This document shows positions 1 to 6,197 of a stretch of 15,380 bases of DNA, piece after piece. The number at the start of each line of letters is the position of its first letter. Within the stretch, counting starts at the first letter, position 1. The notes below the pieces were generated by a model, which made no database searches, was not told the DNA's origin, and saw only the letters and a list, made by a program, of their open reading frames with translations. Position numbers and translations under genes: made by a program. Origin of the DNA: JAQVUB01 sp033809415 (GTDB lineage Bacteria > Verrucomicrobiota > Lentisphaeria > Oligosphaerales > Oligosphaeraceae); NCBI GenBank assembly GCA_033809415.1, contig JAPXLT010000097.1, positions 1-15,380 of the forward strand, given 5' to 3'.

Positions 1-105
1 ATCAGACGGAGAAGTGCTTATATGCCAATGACTTAAAGCTTGCTTTTCTGAAAAATCTTTCTGAAAAAACAAGAAGTCGAGGGATAGTAGTACGAAATTT
101 TAGGG
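1..105 (+). repeat. Dispersed repeat A, copy 1 (truncated by window edge)
   Basis: This stretch shares the order of blocks with the copy at 4141-4245: ATCAGACGGA, then TGCCAATGACTT, TTGCTTTTCTGAAAA, and the tail ATAGTAGTACGAAA. It is more diverged than the other copies. It lies just beyond the 3' end of the aminotransferase gene with its tail pointing toward that gene. The left end probably continues outside the window. Confidence 0.7.
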
Positions 106-144
106 TGAGGCGCTTCCCCGTATTCTGTTGATCTATTGGTGTAT

Positions 145-1359
145 TCACAAGGTTTTCACTGCACTTTCGACGCGCTCGAGTGCCTCGTCAATGTCTTCCG
201 TCTGGTGCGAGTAGTTGACATAGCCGCCGTTATAGAGGGCGACGCCCGCCTTGAAGATGGCGCGTTGCATCTTCTGGACTTGTCCAAGGTCGGCTCCTGG
301 CCTGGGCGTGAAGAAAGCAACTGGGCGGTCGATGCAGCCCATCTGGACCGGCAAGCTGTATTCCTTGAAAATCCTTTCCAGACCACCCCACATGCGTGCA
401 GCCATGCGCCACAGATGACCAATGACATCTTCGGTGCGGTAGATTTCAATGACCTTCTTGGCGGCGGCCAGTGACAGTGCCTCACCACCGTAGGTCGATG
501 AAACGACGGCTTTGTCGAAAGCGTCCATCCATTTTGCCTTGCCGCAATACACGGACAGCGGCATGCCGTTGGCGATGCCTTTTGCGAACACGGCCATGTC
601 CGGCGTTATGCCATAGAACTCCTGCACGCCGCCCAACGCGATGCGGAATCCTGTGACGATTTCATCGTAGACCAGCGCCGCGCCATAGCGTTCGGTGAAT
701 GCGCACAGATATGGGTAGAAGCTGCGCCCTGCGTCCATGTCAGCATAGTCGGCAGCTACGACCACGGCGGCCAGGTTATCACCGTACGCCTTGCCTAGTT
801 CCTCCAGTTTTCCGGTATCGTTCCATGTCGCCGCATGGTGTAAGGAGGCGATGCCTGCAGGAATGCCCGTCTCGGCAGAAGTGCCTTTACGGTTTGGCAA
901 GATCATAGCATCCGTGGCCAAGGAGTTCAGCCAACCGTTATAGCCGATCTGGATGACATGGTCACGCCCGGTAACATAGCGGGCAGACTTGATGCAGGCG
1001 GCGACAGCTTCGCCGCCGGTCTTCAGGAAGCGTGCCTTTTCGGCGCAAGGGATGATTTCGGTGATAGTCGCAGCCACTTCGGCCTCGAGGGGACTGGGAT
1101 AGCCGAAAATAATCCCCTTGTCCAGCTGGCTACGGATGGCGTCATCGACCGGTTTGTAGCAATAGCCCAGGCTCACCGGCCCCAGCGAGTTGCGGAAGTC
1201 AATGTACTCTTTCCCGTCGGCGTCCTTTACGCGGCATCCCTTGCCGCTGACGATGACGGCGGGTTCCTCCGGCGTGAGCATCGCGTGTTTCGAGCAGGTG
1301 CTGCTTCCCCAGGGAATGTACTTGTTCAGCATTTCAGCGTAATACAGGTTGTCCATCAT
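145..1359 (-). CDS. Class III aminotransferase, glutamate-1-semialdehyde aminomutase-like
   Basis: A 404-residue PLP-dependent fold-type I enzyme of the class III (ornithine/GSA aminotransferase) superfamily. The cofactor residues are visible: GGEA near 115-118 (phosphate/cofactor side), YDEIVTGFR at 231-239 with D232 pairing with the pyridine nitrogen, and the Schiff-base lysine K260 in FAKGIANGMPL. The start at 1359 is the first of two ATGs and has an AAGGA ribosome site about 7 bases upstream. Length is close to HemL, but no heme gene is nearby. The neighbours are two amidohydrolases about 390 bp upstream on the same strand, so a specialised amino-sugar or amino-acid transaminase or aminomutase is more likely than housekeeping HemL. 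The class is certain; the substrate is unknown. Repeat A copies flank the gene on both sides. Confidence 0.9.
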   Translation of the reverse strand: MMDNLYYAEMLNKYIPWGSSTCSKHAMLTPEEPAVIVSGKGCRVKDADGKEYIDFRNSLGPVSLGYCYKPVDDAIRSQLDKGIIFGYPSPLEAEVAATITEIIPCAEKARFLKTGGEAVAACIKSARYVTGRDHVIQIGYNGWLNSLATDAMILPNRKGTSAETGIPAGIASLHHAATWNDTGKLEELGKAYGDNLAAVVVAADYADMDAGRSFYPYLCAFTERYGAALVYDEIVTGFRIALGGVQEFYGITPDMAVFAKGIANGMPLSVYCGKAKWMDAFDKAVVSSTYGGEALSLAAAKKVIEIYRTEDVIGHLWRMAARMWGGLERIFKEYSLPVQMGCIDRPVAFFTPRPGADLGQVQKMQRAIFKAGVALYNGGYVNYSHQTEDIDEALERVESAVKTL

Positions 1360-1404
1360 CTTTCCATCCTTTTTTATGCTTCGTTTTTACGCATGCAAAT
1401 TTTT

Positions 1405-1485
1405 TCGTACTACTATCACCCAGAATCTTGTTTTTTGTGAAAGATTTTCAAAAACCAGACGCGCAAGTTGCTGGCCTTGAAGGCC
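1405..1485 (-). repeat. Dispersed repeat A, copy 4 (partial), with palindrome
   Basis: Read on the minus strand this contains GAAAATCTTTCACAAAAAA and the tail GTGATAGTAGTACGAAAAA, matching the 3' half of repeat A at 4190-4245. Its outer part holds the palindrome GGCCTTGAAGGCC (1473-1485), which the other copies lack. The tail lies about 45 bp upstream of the aminotransferase start, so it forms the 5' flank or leader of that gene. Confidence 0.65.
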
Positions 1486-1552
1486 TTTCTCATTTTTGAG
1501 ATTTTTTTGAACTTTTTGATTTTTCGGTGATGGAAGAGGGAAGACGGCTTCA

Positions 1553-1618
1553 TGCCGGCGAGCCGCCGGCGCTCCATATCGCCTCCGACTGAAAAAGTAA
1601 AGCCGACCTTGGCACATG
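1553..1618 (-). repeat. Dispersed repeat C, copy 1
   Basis: Nearly identical to 4305-4378. It opens with the 7-bp-arm hairpin GCCGGCGAGCCGCCGGC, then a shared block ending in GTAAAGCCGACCTTGGCACA. Read on the minus strand it gives a recurring peptide (GGDMERRRLAG), an artefact of the repeat and not a gene. Confidence 0.8.
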
Positions 1619-1638
1619 GCAATCCGTCCGATCTGTCG

Positions 1639-1740
1639 TCCGTGTAAAGTCCGTGTCCCGTCCGTGTAAAGTCCGTATGGGTTGCGGGCGATCAGTCCGC
1701 GTCAAGTCTTTTCGTGCATTTCGTTGTTCAAAAAGGGGTT
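1639..1740. repeat. 11-bp minisatellite (4 units) plus shared flank, copy 1
   Basis: Four units of TCCGTGTAAAG or variants run from 1639 to 1682; the second unit ends in CCCG and the fourth in GGGT. The flank from 1683 (TGCGGGCGATCAGTCCGCG and onward) is nearly identical to 4599-4650. There the array has eight units, so unit number has changed while the flanks stayed alike. The stretch 1360-1748 contains no gene, only repeat modules A, C and this array. Confidence 0.85.
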
Positions 1741-1748
1741 GCCCGGTT

Positions 1749-2468
1749 TCATTGACGCAATATGACCAGGGCGTTGTCTCGGGCAATGGCCTGGGCGTCC
1801 GCCTCCGGCAAACCATCTTGAAGTTTCGAGAGCGCCGCGCTGGCAACGAGAAACGGGGCATGGCTTCCGAACAGGACACGTCCTTTTGGGGCAGCCAGCA
1901 GGGACTCCGTGATATTGAAAGGTTCGTAGAAGGCGATGTCAAAATAGACATTAGCGGCGCTCCAGTTGCCGCATTCCCCAAAATATGCGTTCAGCACAAT
2001 GACGGGTGTATGGGGGACAGTCTCGGCGAAGGCCTGGATGTCCGCCGTCGGTGCCTTTACCTGGCAGAGGGGATGCTGGGAACGTTCGTCCTCCTCGCGC
2101 AGGGAGATGACGAACAAATGCCCGTTTTTCGCCATTGCGCGTGCCATGTCCAAAGTCCTTCCGTCCAGCAGGGAGTAGTTCTGGAAGGAGGGCAGGAGCA
2201 GCACGGCCTGCGCTTGGATGTCACGCCAGAATCCGTAGCCGGGATGGACAACCGGCAAGGCTCTGAAGCTGTCGTATGGGCGACACGCCTGAACCAGCTC
2301 ATGGTTCTCATGCAGCAGGTCCGATGAGAACGCCGCCTGACTCGAGCGAACCAGCCCTCCGGCGATCCCATACTGCGCCAAGTGCGGAACCAGCAAATCC
2401 ATTGTCTGCTGTCGGTGGGGTCGGAAAGGCCACCGCCCTGTCGAAAGATTGACATCAAATACTACCAT
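1749..2468 (-). CDS. Amidohydrolase-fold protein lacking metal ligands
   Basis: A 239-residue protein alignable by eye with the neighbouring amidohydrolase. It opens with VVFDVN where the active family has an HxH pair, and near the C-terminus it has RVLFGSHAPF (198-207) where the neighbour has RIVYGSDAP. Both the HxH metal pair and the catalytic aspartate are therefore missing (N7, H203), so it is unlikely to be a metal hydrolase of the usual type. It overlaps the upstream gene by 7 bases (ATGGTAG), which implies translational coupling. It could be a regulatory or structural partner of the active paralogue, or a diverged enzyme with another chemistry. The fold assignment is reasonable; the role is unknown. 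Confidence 0.8.
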   Translation of the reverse strand: MVVFDVNLSTGRWPFRPHRQQTMDLLVPHLAQYGIAGGLVRSSQAAFSSDLLHENHELVQACRPYDSFRALPVVHPGYGFWRDIQAQAVLLLPSFQNYSLLDGRTLDMARAMAKNGHLFVISLREEDERSQHPLCQVKAPTADIQAFAETVPHTPVIVLNAYFGECGNWSAANVYFDIAFYEPFNITESLLAAPKGRVLFGSHAPFLVASAALSKLQDGLPEADAQAIARDNALVILRQ

Positions 2469-3202
2469 CCCAGCAGTCTCCTTGCGTTTTCAGAAAAGAT
2501 GAGCCGGCGCTGCGCCTCCGTGATGTCTGCTTCGCGGATTCTGGCCATTTGCGCACCGAATGTACGGCATGGCGCATCCGAGCCGTAGACGATGCGTTCG
2601 GCACCGATGCGCGTCACAGCATACTCGACCAGTCCCGCCTCCGGCTGCGCACCGGAAGTGTCAATGTAGACATTATGGCAGTCGGCAACGTCCTCGACAC
2701 CCTGGATGCCGACGCCGCCCAGATGGGCCATGACGATTTTCACACGAGGGAAACGACGCGCCAGATCGGCAATGTCCGAGGGGTCGGATTCGAACCTACA
2801 TTTGCCGGTGGTTTTGTAAAAGCAATGGTGCAGCAGTATCGCATTGCGTGATTCGAGGGTTTCCATGATCGGGTCCATCCGGGTACTGCGGCAGTTGGTG
2901 CAAATCTCCATCTTGATGCCGAGGAACTCGGGCATGTCCAGGCAGCGGTTGGCCTCCTCGACGACAAATTCCGTCGCATTGTCGGGATTGAGGAAGCAGA
3001 GGCCGCGGCAGTGGTCGAAATAACGCCTGACATCCGCCACTGTTTCATTGTTCACCTGCCGTATCTGCTCCTGGGTCGGCTGGTCGCCGTACCGCAAGAC
3101 GTCTCCTAGAAAAAGGAAGCGGTCAATGCCATGGGCGAGCGCGGCTGCCGCCACAGCATCCGCCTGGCCTTCGAAATTGTGCGTGTGTATGTCCAAAATC
3201 AT
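2462..3202 (-). CDS. Amidohydrolase family 2 (TIM-barrel metal-dependent hydrolase)
   Basis: A 246-residue protein of the amidohydrolase_2 group (COG2159-like, relatives of ACMSD and of lactone or resorcylate hydrolases). Visible ligands are H6 and H8 in ILDIHTH, a histidine in LLHHCF (125-126), H160 in IVMAHLGG, and D209 in VYGSDAP. These are the usual positions for a metal-bound hydrolase or decarboxylase. The C-terminal ENARRLLGW is typical of the family end. The start at 3202 has GGAAG a few bases upstream; a stronger AAAGGA lies too far back. It is the first gene of a coupled pair with the ligand-less paralogue, with the aminotransferase farther downstream. The substrate cannot be read from the sequence. 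Confidence 0.9.
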   Translation of the reverse strand: MILDIHTHNFEGQADAVAAAALAHGIDRFLFLGDVLRYGDQPTQEQIRQVNNETVADVRRYFDHCRGLCFLNPDNATEFVVEEANRCLDMPEFLGIKMEICTNCRSTRMDPIMETLESRNAILLHHCFYKTTGKCRFESDPSDIADLARRFPRVKIVMAHLGGVGIQGVEDVADCHNVYIDTSGAQPEAGLVEYAVTRIGAERIVYGSDAPCRTFGAQMARIREADITEAQRRLIFSENARRLLGW

Positions 3203-3256
3203 TGTCTTCCGTTGTCCTTTTGCTGTTCCGGCGATGGTTGCCGCTGTATTCAGTCG

Positions 3257-3632
3257 CTTAGGGCTTGTAACAAAATTAACTTTTACAGATCCGATCTTCT
3301 GTCGCTCCTACAGAGCTTGAATTTTGGTGGAATGCCTACCCGGGGCTGCGCGGGCCTAACGGCCCGGCTTGCCCCGGGCTGTGTTCTTTCGCGCCTTTGG
3401 CGCTTTTATGCCACACACCTTCGTTTCAGGCAAAAAAGAGTGTTGGCAAAAGAGCCGCGGAGCGGTGGAAAGACCATAGCCCAGGGCAAGCGCGGCCGCC
3501 AGGCCAAAGCGCAGCCCTGGGTAAAACACCCACCCGAACACGCAGCCCCGGTGGGGCGACAGAAAATGCTTTTCCATGAAGAGCACGGTATTGCAACAAA
3601 GTGTAAAAGTAATTTTGTTACAACTCCTAAGC
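3257..3632. mobile_element. 376-bp MITE-like element with about 31-bp terminal inverted repeats
   Basis: The left end (3257-3288) reads CTTAGGGCTTGTAACAAAAT and onward to TTTTACAG. The right end (3602-3632) is its inverted copy with a few mismatches and a one-base gap. The interior has no coding signal but holds nested GC-rich hairpins: CCCGGGGC paired with GCCCCGGG around a CGGGCC/GGCCCG stem (about 3340-3378), a GCGCCTTTGGCGC stem, and CCCAGGGC paired with GCCCTGGG (3480-3522). No target-site duplication is evident. The shared end motif AGGGCTTGTAA recurs alone at 9034-9044. Confidence 0.6.
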
Positions 3633-3689
3633 AATAATTTAAGTGTGGCAAAAAATTGCATTGTTGAAATTCGACTTGTGAAAATACAA

Positions 3690-3952
3690 TGGCACCTTTT
3701 AGCCCGGAGGGCTGCACAATAATAACCCCCGGTGACCGAGCCCGGAGGGCGAGGGAACCGGGGGTGGACGGCACCTCGAAGCCCGCGCCCGGAGGGCGAC
3801 ACAAACGCAGTCTTGTCGAAAGCCTTGAGCAACCATTTCCACTTGCTGTAGTAGCGCCCTTCGGGCGCGGGTTTTGGGGGGAGTCCCTACCCCGGGTTGC
3901 GTCGTGCTCCGCACTTCCTCACCCGGGTTATTTTTGTGTGGCGCTCCGCGCC
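3690..3952. repeat. REP-like GC-rich hairpin cluster 1
   Basis: A run of palindromes with no gene: AGCCC/GGGCT near 3699, CCCCCGGT (3725-3732) pairing with ACCGGGGG (3756-3763) around an inner GCCC/GGGC stem, GCGCCCTTCGGGCGC (3854-3868), and GGCGCTCCGCGCC (3940-3952). Such hairpin clusters resemble REP/BIME-type intergenic sequences. They are spaced between repeat modules and show no T-tract typical of an intrinsic terminator. Confidence 0.7.
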
Positions 3953-4048
3953 GGAAGAGCCGCCCGGATAAGTATCAGCAGGTCTTGAAGGAATCATCTC
4001 AAAAGCAAAACAGTGCCAGTGCAACTTCACAGAGGTTCAGTCATCTGA
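3948..4048 (-). repeat. Dispersed repeat B, copy 1
   Basis: About 100 bp matching the reverse complement of 11591-11686. Shared blocks are GATAAGTATCAGCAGGTCTT, AAGGAATCATCTCAAAA and CAACTTCACAGAGGTTCAG. A short internal duplication (CAGTGC CAGTGC) distinguishes this copy. A 32-bp core of B recurs alone at 10321-10352. Confidence 0.85.
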
Positions 4049-4050
4049 CT

Positions 4051-4245
4051 TTGCGCCGTAGGTGCTTAACCATGCTTAACCCCTGGCTTTAGCCTGGGGT
4101 GAGGAACCCACCCAAAGACAGTGCCTTGTAAAGGCACCACAATCAGACGGATCAGCTTGACAAGTGATTGTGTGCCAATGACTTGGAGATTGCTTTTCTG
4201 AAAATCTTGCACAAAAAAAAGAAGTTGGGCAATAGTAGTACGAAA
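4051..4245 (+). repeat. Dispersed repeat A, copy 2 (long form)
   Basis: About 190 bp that recurs in inverted orientation at 11759-11960 with roughly 90% identity by eye. Order of blocks: CGCCGTAGG, a CCCC/GGGG stem around GGCTTTAGCC, the hairpin GTGCCTTGTAAAGGCAC (4121-4137), ATCAGACGGA, TGCCAATGACTTGGAGATTG, and the tail GGGCAATAGTAGTACGAAAA. The tail points rightward, toward the ABC-3C cassette. Confidence 0.9.
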
Positions 4246-4304
4246 AGTTTCCGCGTTTTCCGTGCCTTCCGTGGACAAAAAAATGGGTTGTAGTCACGAT
4301 GCCC

Positions 4305-4378
4305 TGCCGGCGAGCCGCCGGCGCTCCATATCGCCTCCGACTAAAAAAGTAAAGCCGGCCTTGGCACACAAGAATTTT
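4305..4378 (-). repeat. Dispersed repeat C, copy 2
   Basis: A near-identical copy of 1553-1618, starting at the same GCCGGCG/CGCCGGC hairpin. It extends further than copy 1 into GGCCTTGGCACACAAGAATT. That end block also appears at 11693-11720 joined to repeat B instead, so it is a separable sub-module. Confidence 0.85.
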
Positions 4379-4395
4379 GGGCAGGGATTATGTCG

Positions 4396-4476
4396 CGCCC
4401 TTACAGGGCGTTGCCTATGGTGTGATCCCTGACCCAGGGCGTTGCCCTGGGCTGGTATGTCGCGCCCCTTCAGGGC
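4396..4476. repeat. REP-like triple hairpin cluster 2
   Basis: Three successive stems: CGCCC TTACA GGGCG (4396-4410), CCCAGGGC GTT GCCCTGGG (4433-4451), and GCCC/GGGC around CTTCA (4464-4476). The spacing between stems is similar to cluster 1 and no open frame here looks like a protein. It interrupts the C-to-minisatellite order that is contiguous in copy 1. Confidence 0.75.
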
Positions 4477-4510
4477 TAATTCCAGCATCGCCGATCCGAC
4501 TGACCAGCTG

Positions 4511-4650
4511 TCCGTGTAAAGTCCGTGTAAAGTCCGTGTAAAGTCCGTGTAAAGTCCGTGTAAAGTCCGTGTCCCGTCCGTGTAAAGTCCGTGTGGGTTG
4601 CGGGCGATCAGTCCGCGCCAAGTCTGTTCGTGTGGTTCGTGGTTAAAAAA
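4511..4650. repeat. 11-bp minisatellite (8 units) plus shared flank, copy 2
   Basis: Eight 11-base units run from 4511 to 4598. Five are exact TCCGTGTAAAG, one ends in CCCG, one is exact again, and the last ends in GGGT. The flank that follows matches copy 1 and then runs into TTCGTGTGGTTCGTGGTTAA (repeat E, 4628-4647). An 11-base unit shifts frame each copy, so all frames read as a 33-base peptide repeat, which explains the spurious open frame across it. Confidence 0.9.
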
Positions 4651-4936
4651 TCCTTTTTGGACGCAGGCTAAATATTGACGGGGTCTGATTCGATTGATCC
4701 AAGAGTATTCCCGGAAAAAAAACGTCAGCATGCAGGCATTCTCAAATTTCGTGTCGTTCCAAGCATCGAGTAGTTGTTCTATGCTTGAGTAGCCCCAATC
4801 CAGCACGTCGATACCATTGTCAAAAACGGGCAACACGCAAAACATTCGATTCGCGTTATCAGCTTGGGCATGAATCTTGAAATTTTGGCGGTTGTATTGT
4901 CTTTCACTTGACAGTACTGAATATAAGATTATCTTT
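4651..4936 (-). pseudogene. Possible gene remnant of unknown family, fused into repeats
   Basis: Open on the minus strand for about 95 codons from just after a stop at 4939-4941. The only ATG is at 4845. The residues look protein-like and well mixed (for example DWGYSSIEQLLDAW and REYSWINRIRPRQ), unlike the low-complexity peptides of the repeats. The frame then runs straight into repeat E and the minisatellite, which would add about 115 unnatural residues. There is no ribosome site before 4845. It could be the 5' remnant of a gene cut by repeat insertion, or chance. I do not recognise the family. Confidence 0.25.
4908..4935 (+). promoter_or_regulatory. Candidate sigma70-type promoter of the ABC-3C operon
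   Basis: TTGACA at 4908-4913 and TATCTT at 4930-4935 are 16 bases apart, about 115 bp before the first ABC-3C start codon, in locally AT-rich DNA. The match is good at -35 and fair at -10. The prediction is by eye only. Confidence 0.4.
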
Positions 4937-5048
4937 TGCTATTAGGTTAGGCTTCTGATCATGGCAAAGTATTGCCCATAACAGGAAGTTTGTCAATCTC
5001 ACTCACGCTTGGGCGAAAACAATGAAGCGCTAAGATAAAGACGTAAGT

Positions 5049-5948
5049 ATGACTCTGCAAGAAGCTTATTACGAACAGAAATTTGAGAACAACTTCTTAC
5101 GTTGTAAAGGAGTTGCGTTTCAAACTTTTTTCGAGCGATTGATGGGGGTGGCTTATAAAGCAGACTTCATGGCATGTCGCCCATGGGGAAAGCAAGGAGA
5201 TCGCAAAAATGATGGTTTCCTCAAGTCAGAACGACGGCTGTTCCAGGTCTATGCACCAAATGAGATGGCTGCAACTGAGGCTAAGGCAAAAATTAACGAA
5301 GACTTTATTGAAGCAAGAAAACATTGGGGTAGCCTTTTTGATAAATGGACATTTGTCCATAATGCTTCGGATGGGCTGCCTCCCCACGTTCAGAAACTCA
5401 TGCTTGATTTCGAGGCTGCAAATCCTAAGATCAAGCTGGAATCTTGGGGCTTGGAAGAACTCCGAGTAATCTTTCGAAAACTGTCAAATGATGACAAAGC
5501 GTCTTGGTTTGGACCGGCACCAAACGAAGAGACGAAAAACAGTTTGGGTTTTGCTGACTTACAAGTCGTACTGGAAAAAATCGCCACAAGTCCCGTTGCT
5601 CCAATGCGTCCAGTGCATAATGTCCCGCCTGGAAAAATCGAGGCAAATGCCCTTTCCGAAGCAACAGAAATACTAATCAAGCAGGGAATGATCAAGGCAT
5701 ACATGCTCGATGACTTTTTTTCCCAATATCATGACGAAACATTAGCTGAACGCTTGGCTGAGGCGTTCAATGCCGAATACATGCGGTTGCGTGATCATCA
5801 TCTCGCCCCAAATAACATCTTCGCCGAACTTCAATCTTGGGCAGGCGGAGTGCAACGAGGCACCCCAGAACATCAGCTGGCAGTGCTTACAGTTCTTGCA
5901 TACTACTTCGAGCGTTGTGATATTTTTGAAGAACCGAGGGGGGAATAA
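5049..5948 (+). CDS. ABC-3C system effector, nuclease-like N-terminus plus ABC-3C C-terminal domain
   Basis: A 299-residue first gene of the three-gene ABC-3C cassette. The N-terminal half (about 20-150) looks like a restriction-endonuclease-fold domain: FFERL with E30, then GKQGDRKNDGFL (47-58; D51, D55) and RLFQVYAP (63-70; Q66, Y68). This order suits a PD-(D/E)xK-type site in which Q-x-Y stands at the usual E/Q-x-K. The C-terminus (about 215-299) has the pattern PNNIFAELQSWAGG followed by CDIFEEP, typical of ABC-3C C-terminal domains that tie the effector to its partners. It is three bases from the next gene. The ribosome site is weak (AAAG region). The likely role is a nucleic-acid-cutting toxin arm released or activated by the ATPase. 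The nuclease activity is inferred, not shown. Confidence 0.8.
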   Translation: MTLQEAYYEQKFENNFLRCKGVAFQTFFERLMGVAYKADFMACRPWGKQGDRKNDGFLKSERRLFQVYAPNEMAATEAKAKINEDFIEARKHWGSLFDKWTFVHNASDGLPPHVQKLMLDFEAANPKIKLESWGLEELRVIFRKLSNDDKASWFGPAPNEETKNSLGFADLQVVLEKIATSPVAPMRPVHNVPPGKIEANALSEATEILIKQGMIKAYMLDDFFSQYHDETLAERLAEAFNAEYMRLRDHHLAPNNIFAELQSWAGGVQRGTPEHQLAVLTVLAYYFERCDIFEEPRGE

Positions 5949-5951
5949 TCC

Positions 5952-6197
5952 ATGATTCTTCCATCAAAACATTTATCTCACAATCGTGCGTTGCTGACCG
6001 TTGGAGCTACGATACTAAGGCACCTAACACATCCCGTTACTGTATCGGCATTGTGGGAACAGATGCCGCGCGAGACCGTCGATAACAAAACTGTCCCGCC
6101 ATTACGCTATGACTCGTTCGTACTTGCTCTTGATCTGCTCTTTCTTATTGGTGCAATCGATGAACGTGATGGATTGATTTTTCGGGGGGCACCATGA
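5952..6197 (+). CDS. ABC-3C system middle component (MC6-like)
   Basis: An 81-residue small protein between the effector and the ATPase. The opening ILPSKHLSHNRALLTVGA, the central VSALWEQM and the ending FVLALDLLFLIGAID match what I recall of the small middle-component family (MC6) of ABC-3C systems, a winged-helix-like adaptor. Its size fits that family. The start follows the effector stop by three bases, and its stop overlaps the ATPase start (ATGA), so the three are made from one message in fixed proportion. The role is inferred as a bridge between effector and ATPase. Confidence 0.8.
   Translation: MILPSKHLSHNRALLTVGATILRHLTHPVTVSALWEQMPRETVDNKTVPPLRYDSFVLALDLLFLIGAIDERDGLIFRGAP

Noticed and set aside
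1550..1981. Minus-strand open frame of 143 codons
   Set aside because: It starts inside the antisense of repeat C and the minisatellite and overlaps the amidohydrolase paralogue in another frame; the peptide is repeat-derived.
1653..2327. Plus-strand open frame of 224 codons
   Set aside because: It is antisense to the amidohydrolase paralogue, whose frame has clear family motifs, and it starts within the repeat.
3356..3832. Minus-strand open frame of 158 codons
   Set aside because: It crosses the MITE-like element and hairpin cluster and reads as GC-rich repeat peptide; no ribosome site or family resemblance.
4511..4598. Possible CRISPR array
   Set aside because: The units are 11 bases, directly adjacent and without spacers, so this is a minisatellite.
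4294..4845. Full 183-codon minus-strand frame as an intact gene
   Set aside because: Only the first part looks protein-like; the rest is translation of repeat E, the 11-bp array, hairpin cluster 2 and repeat C.
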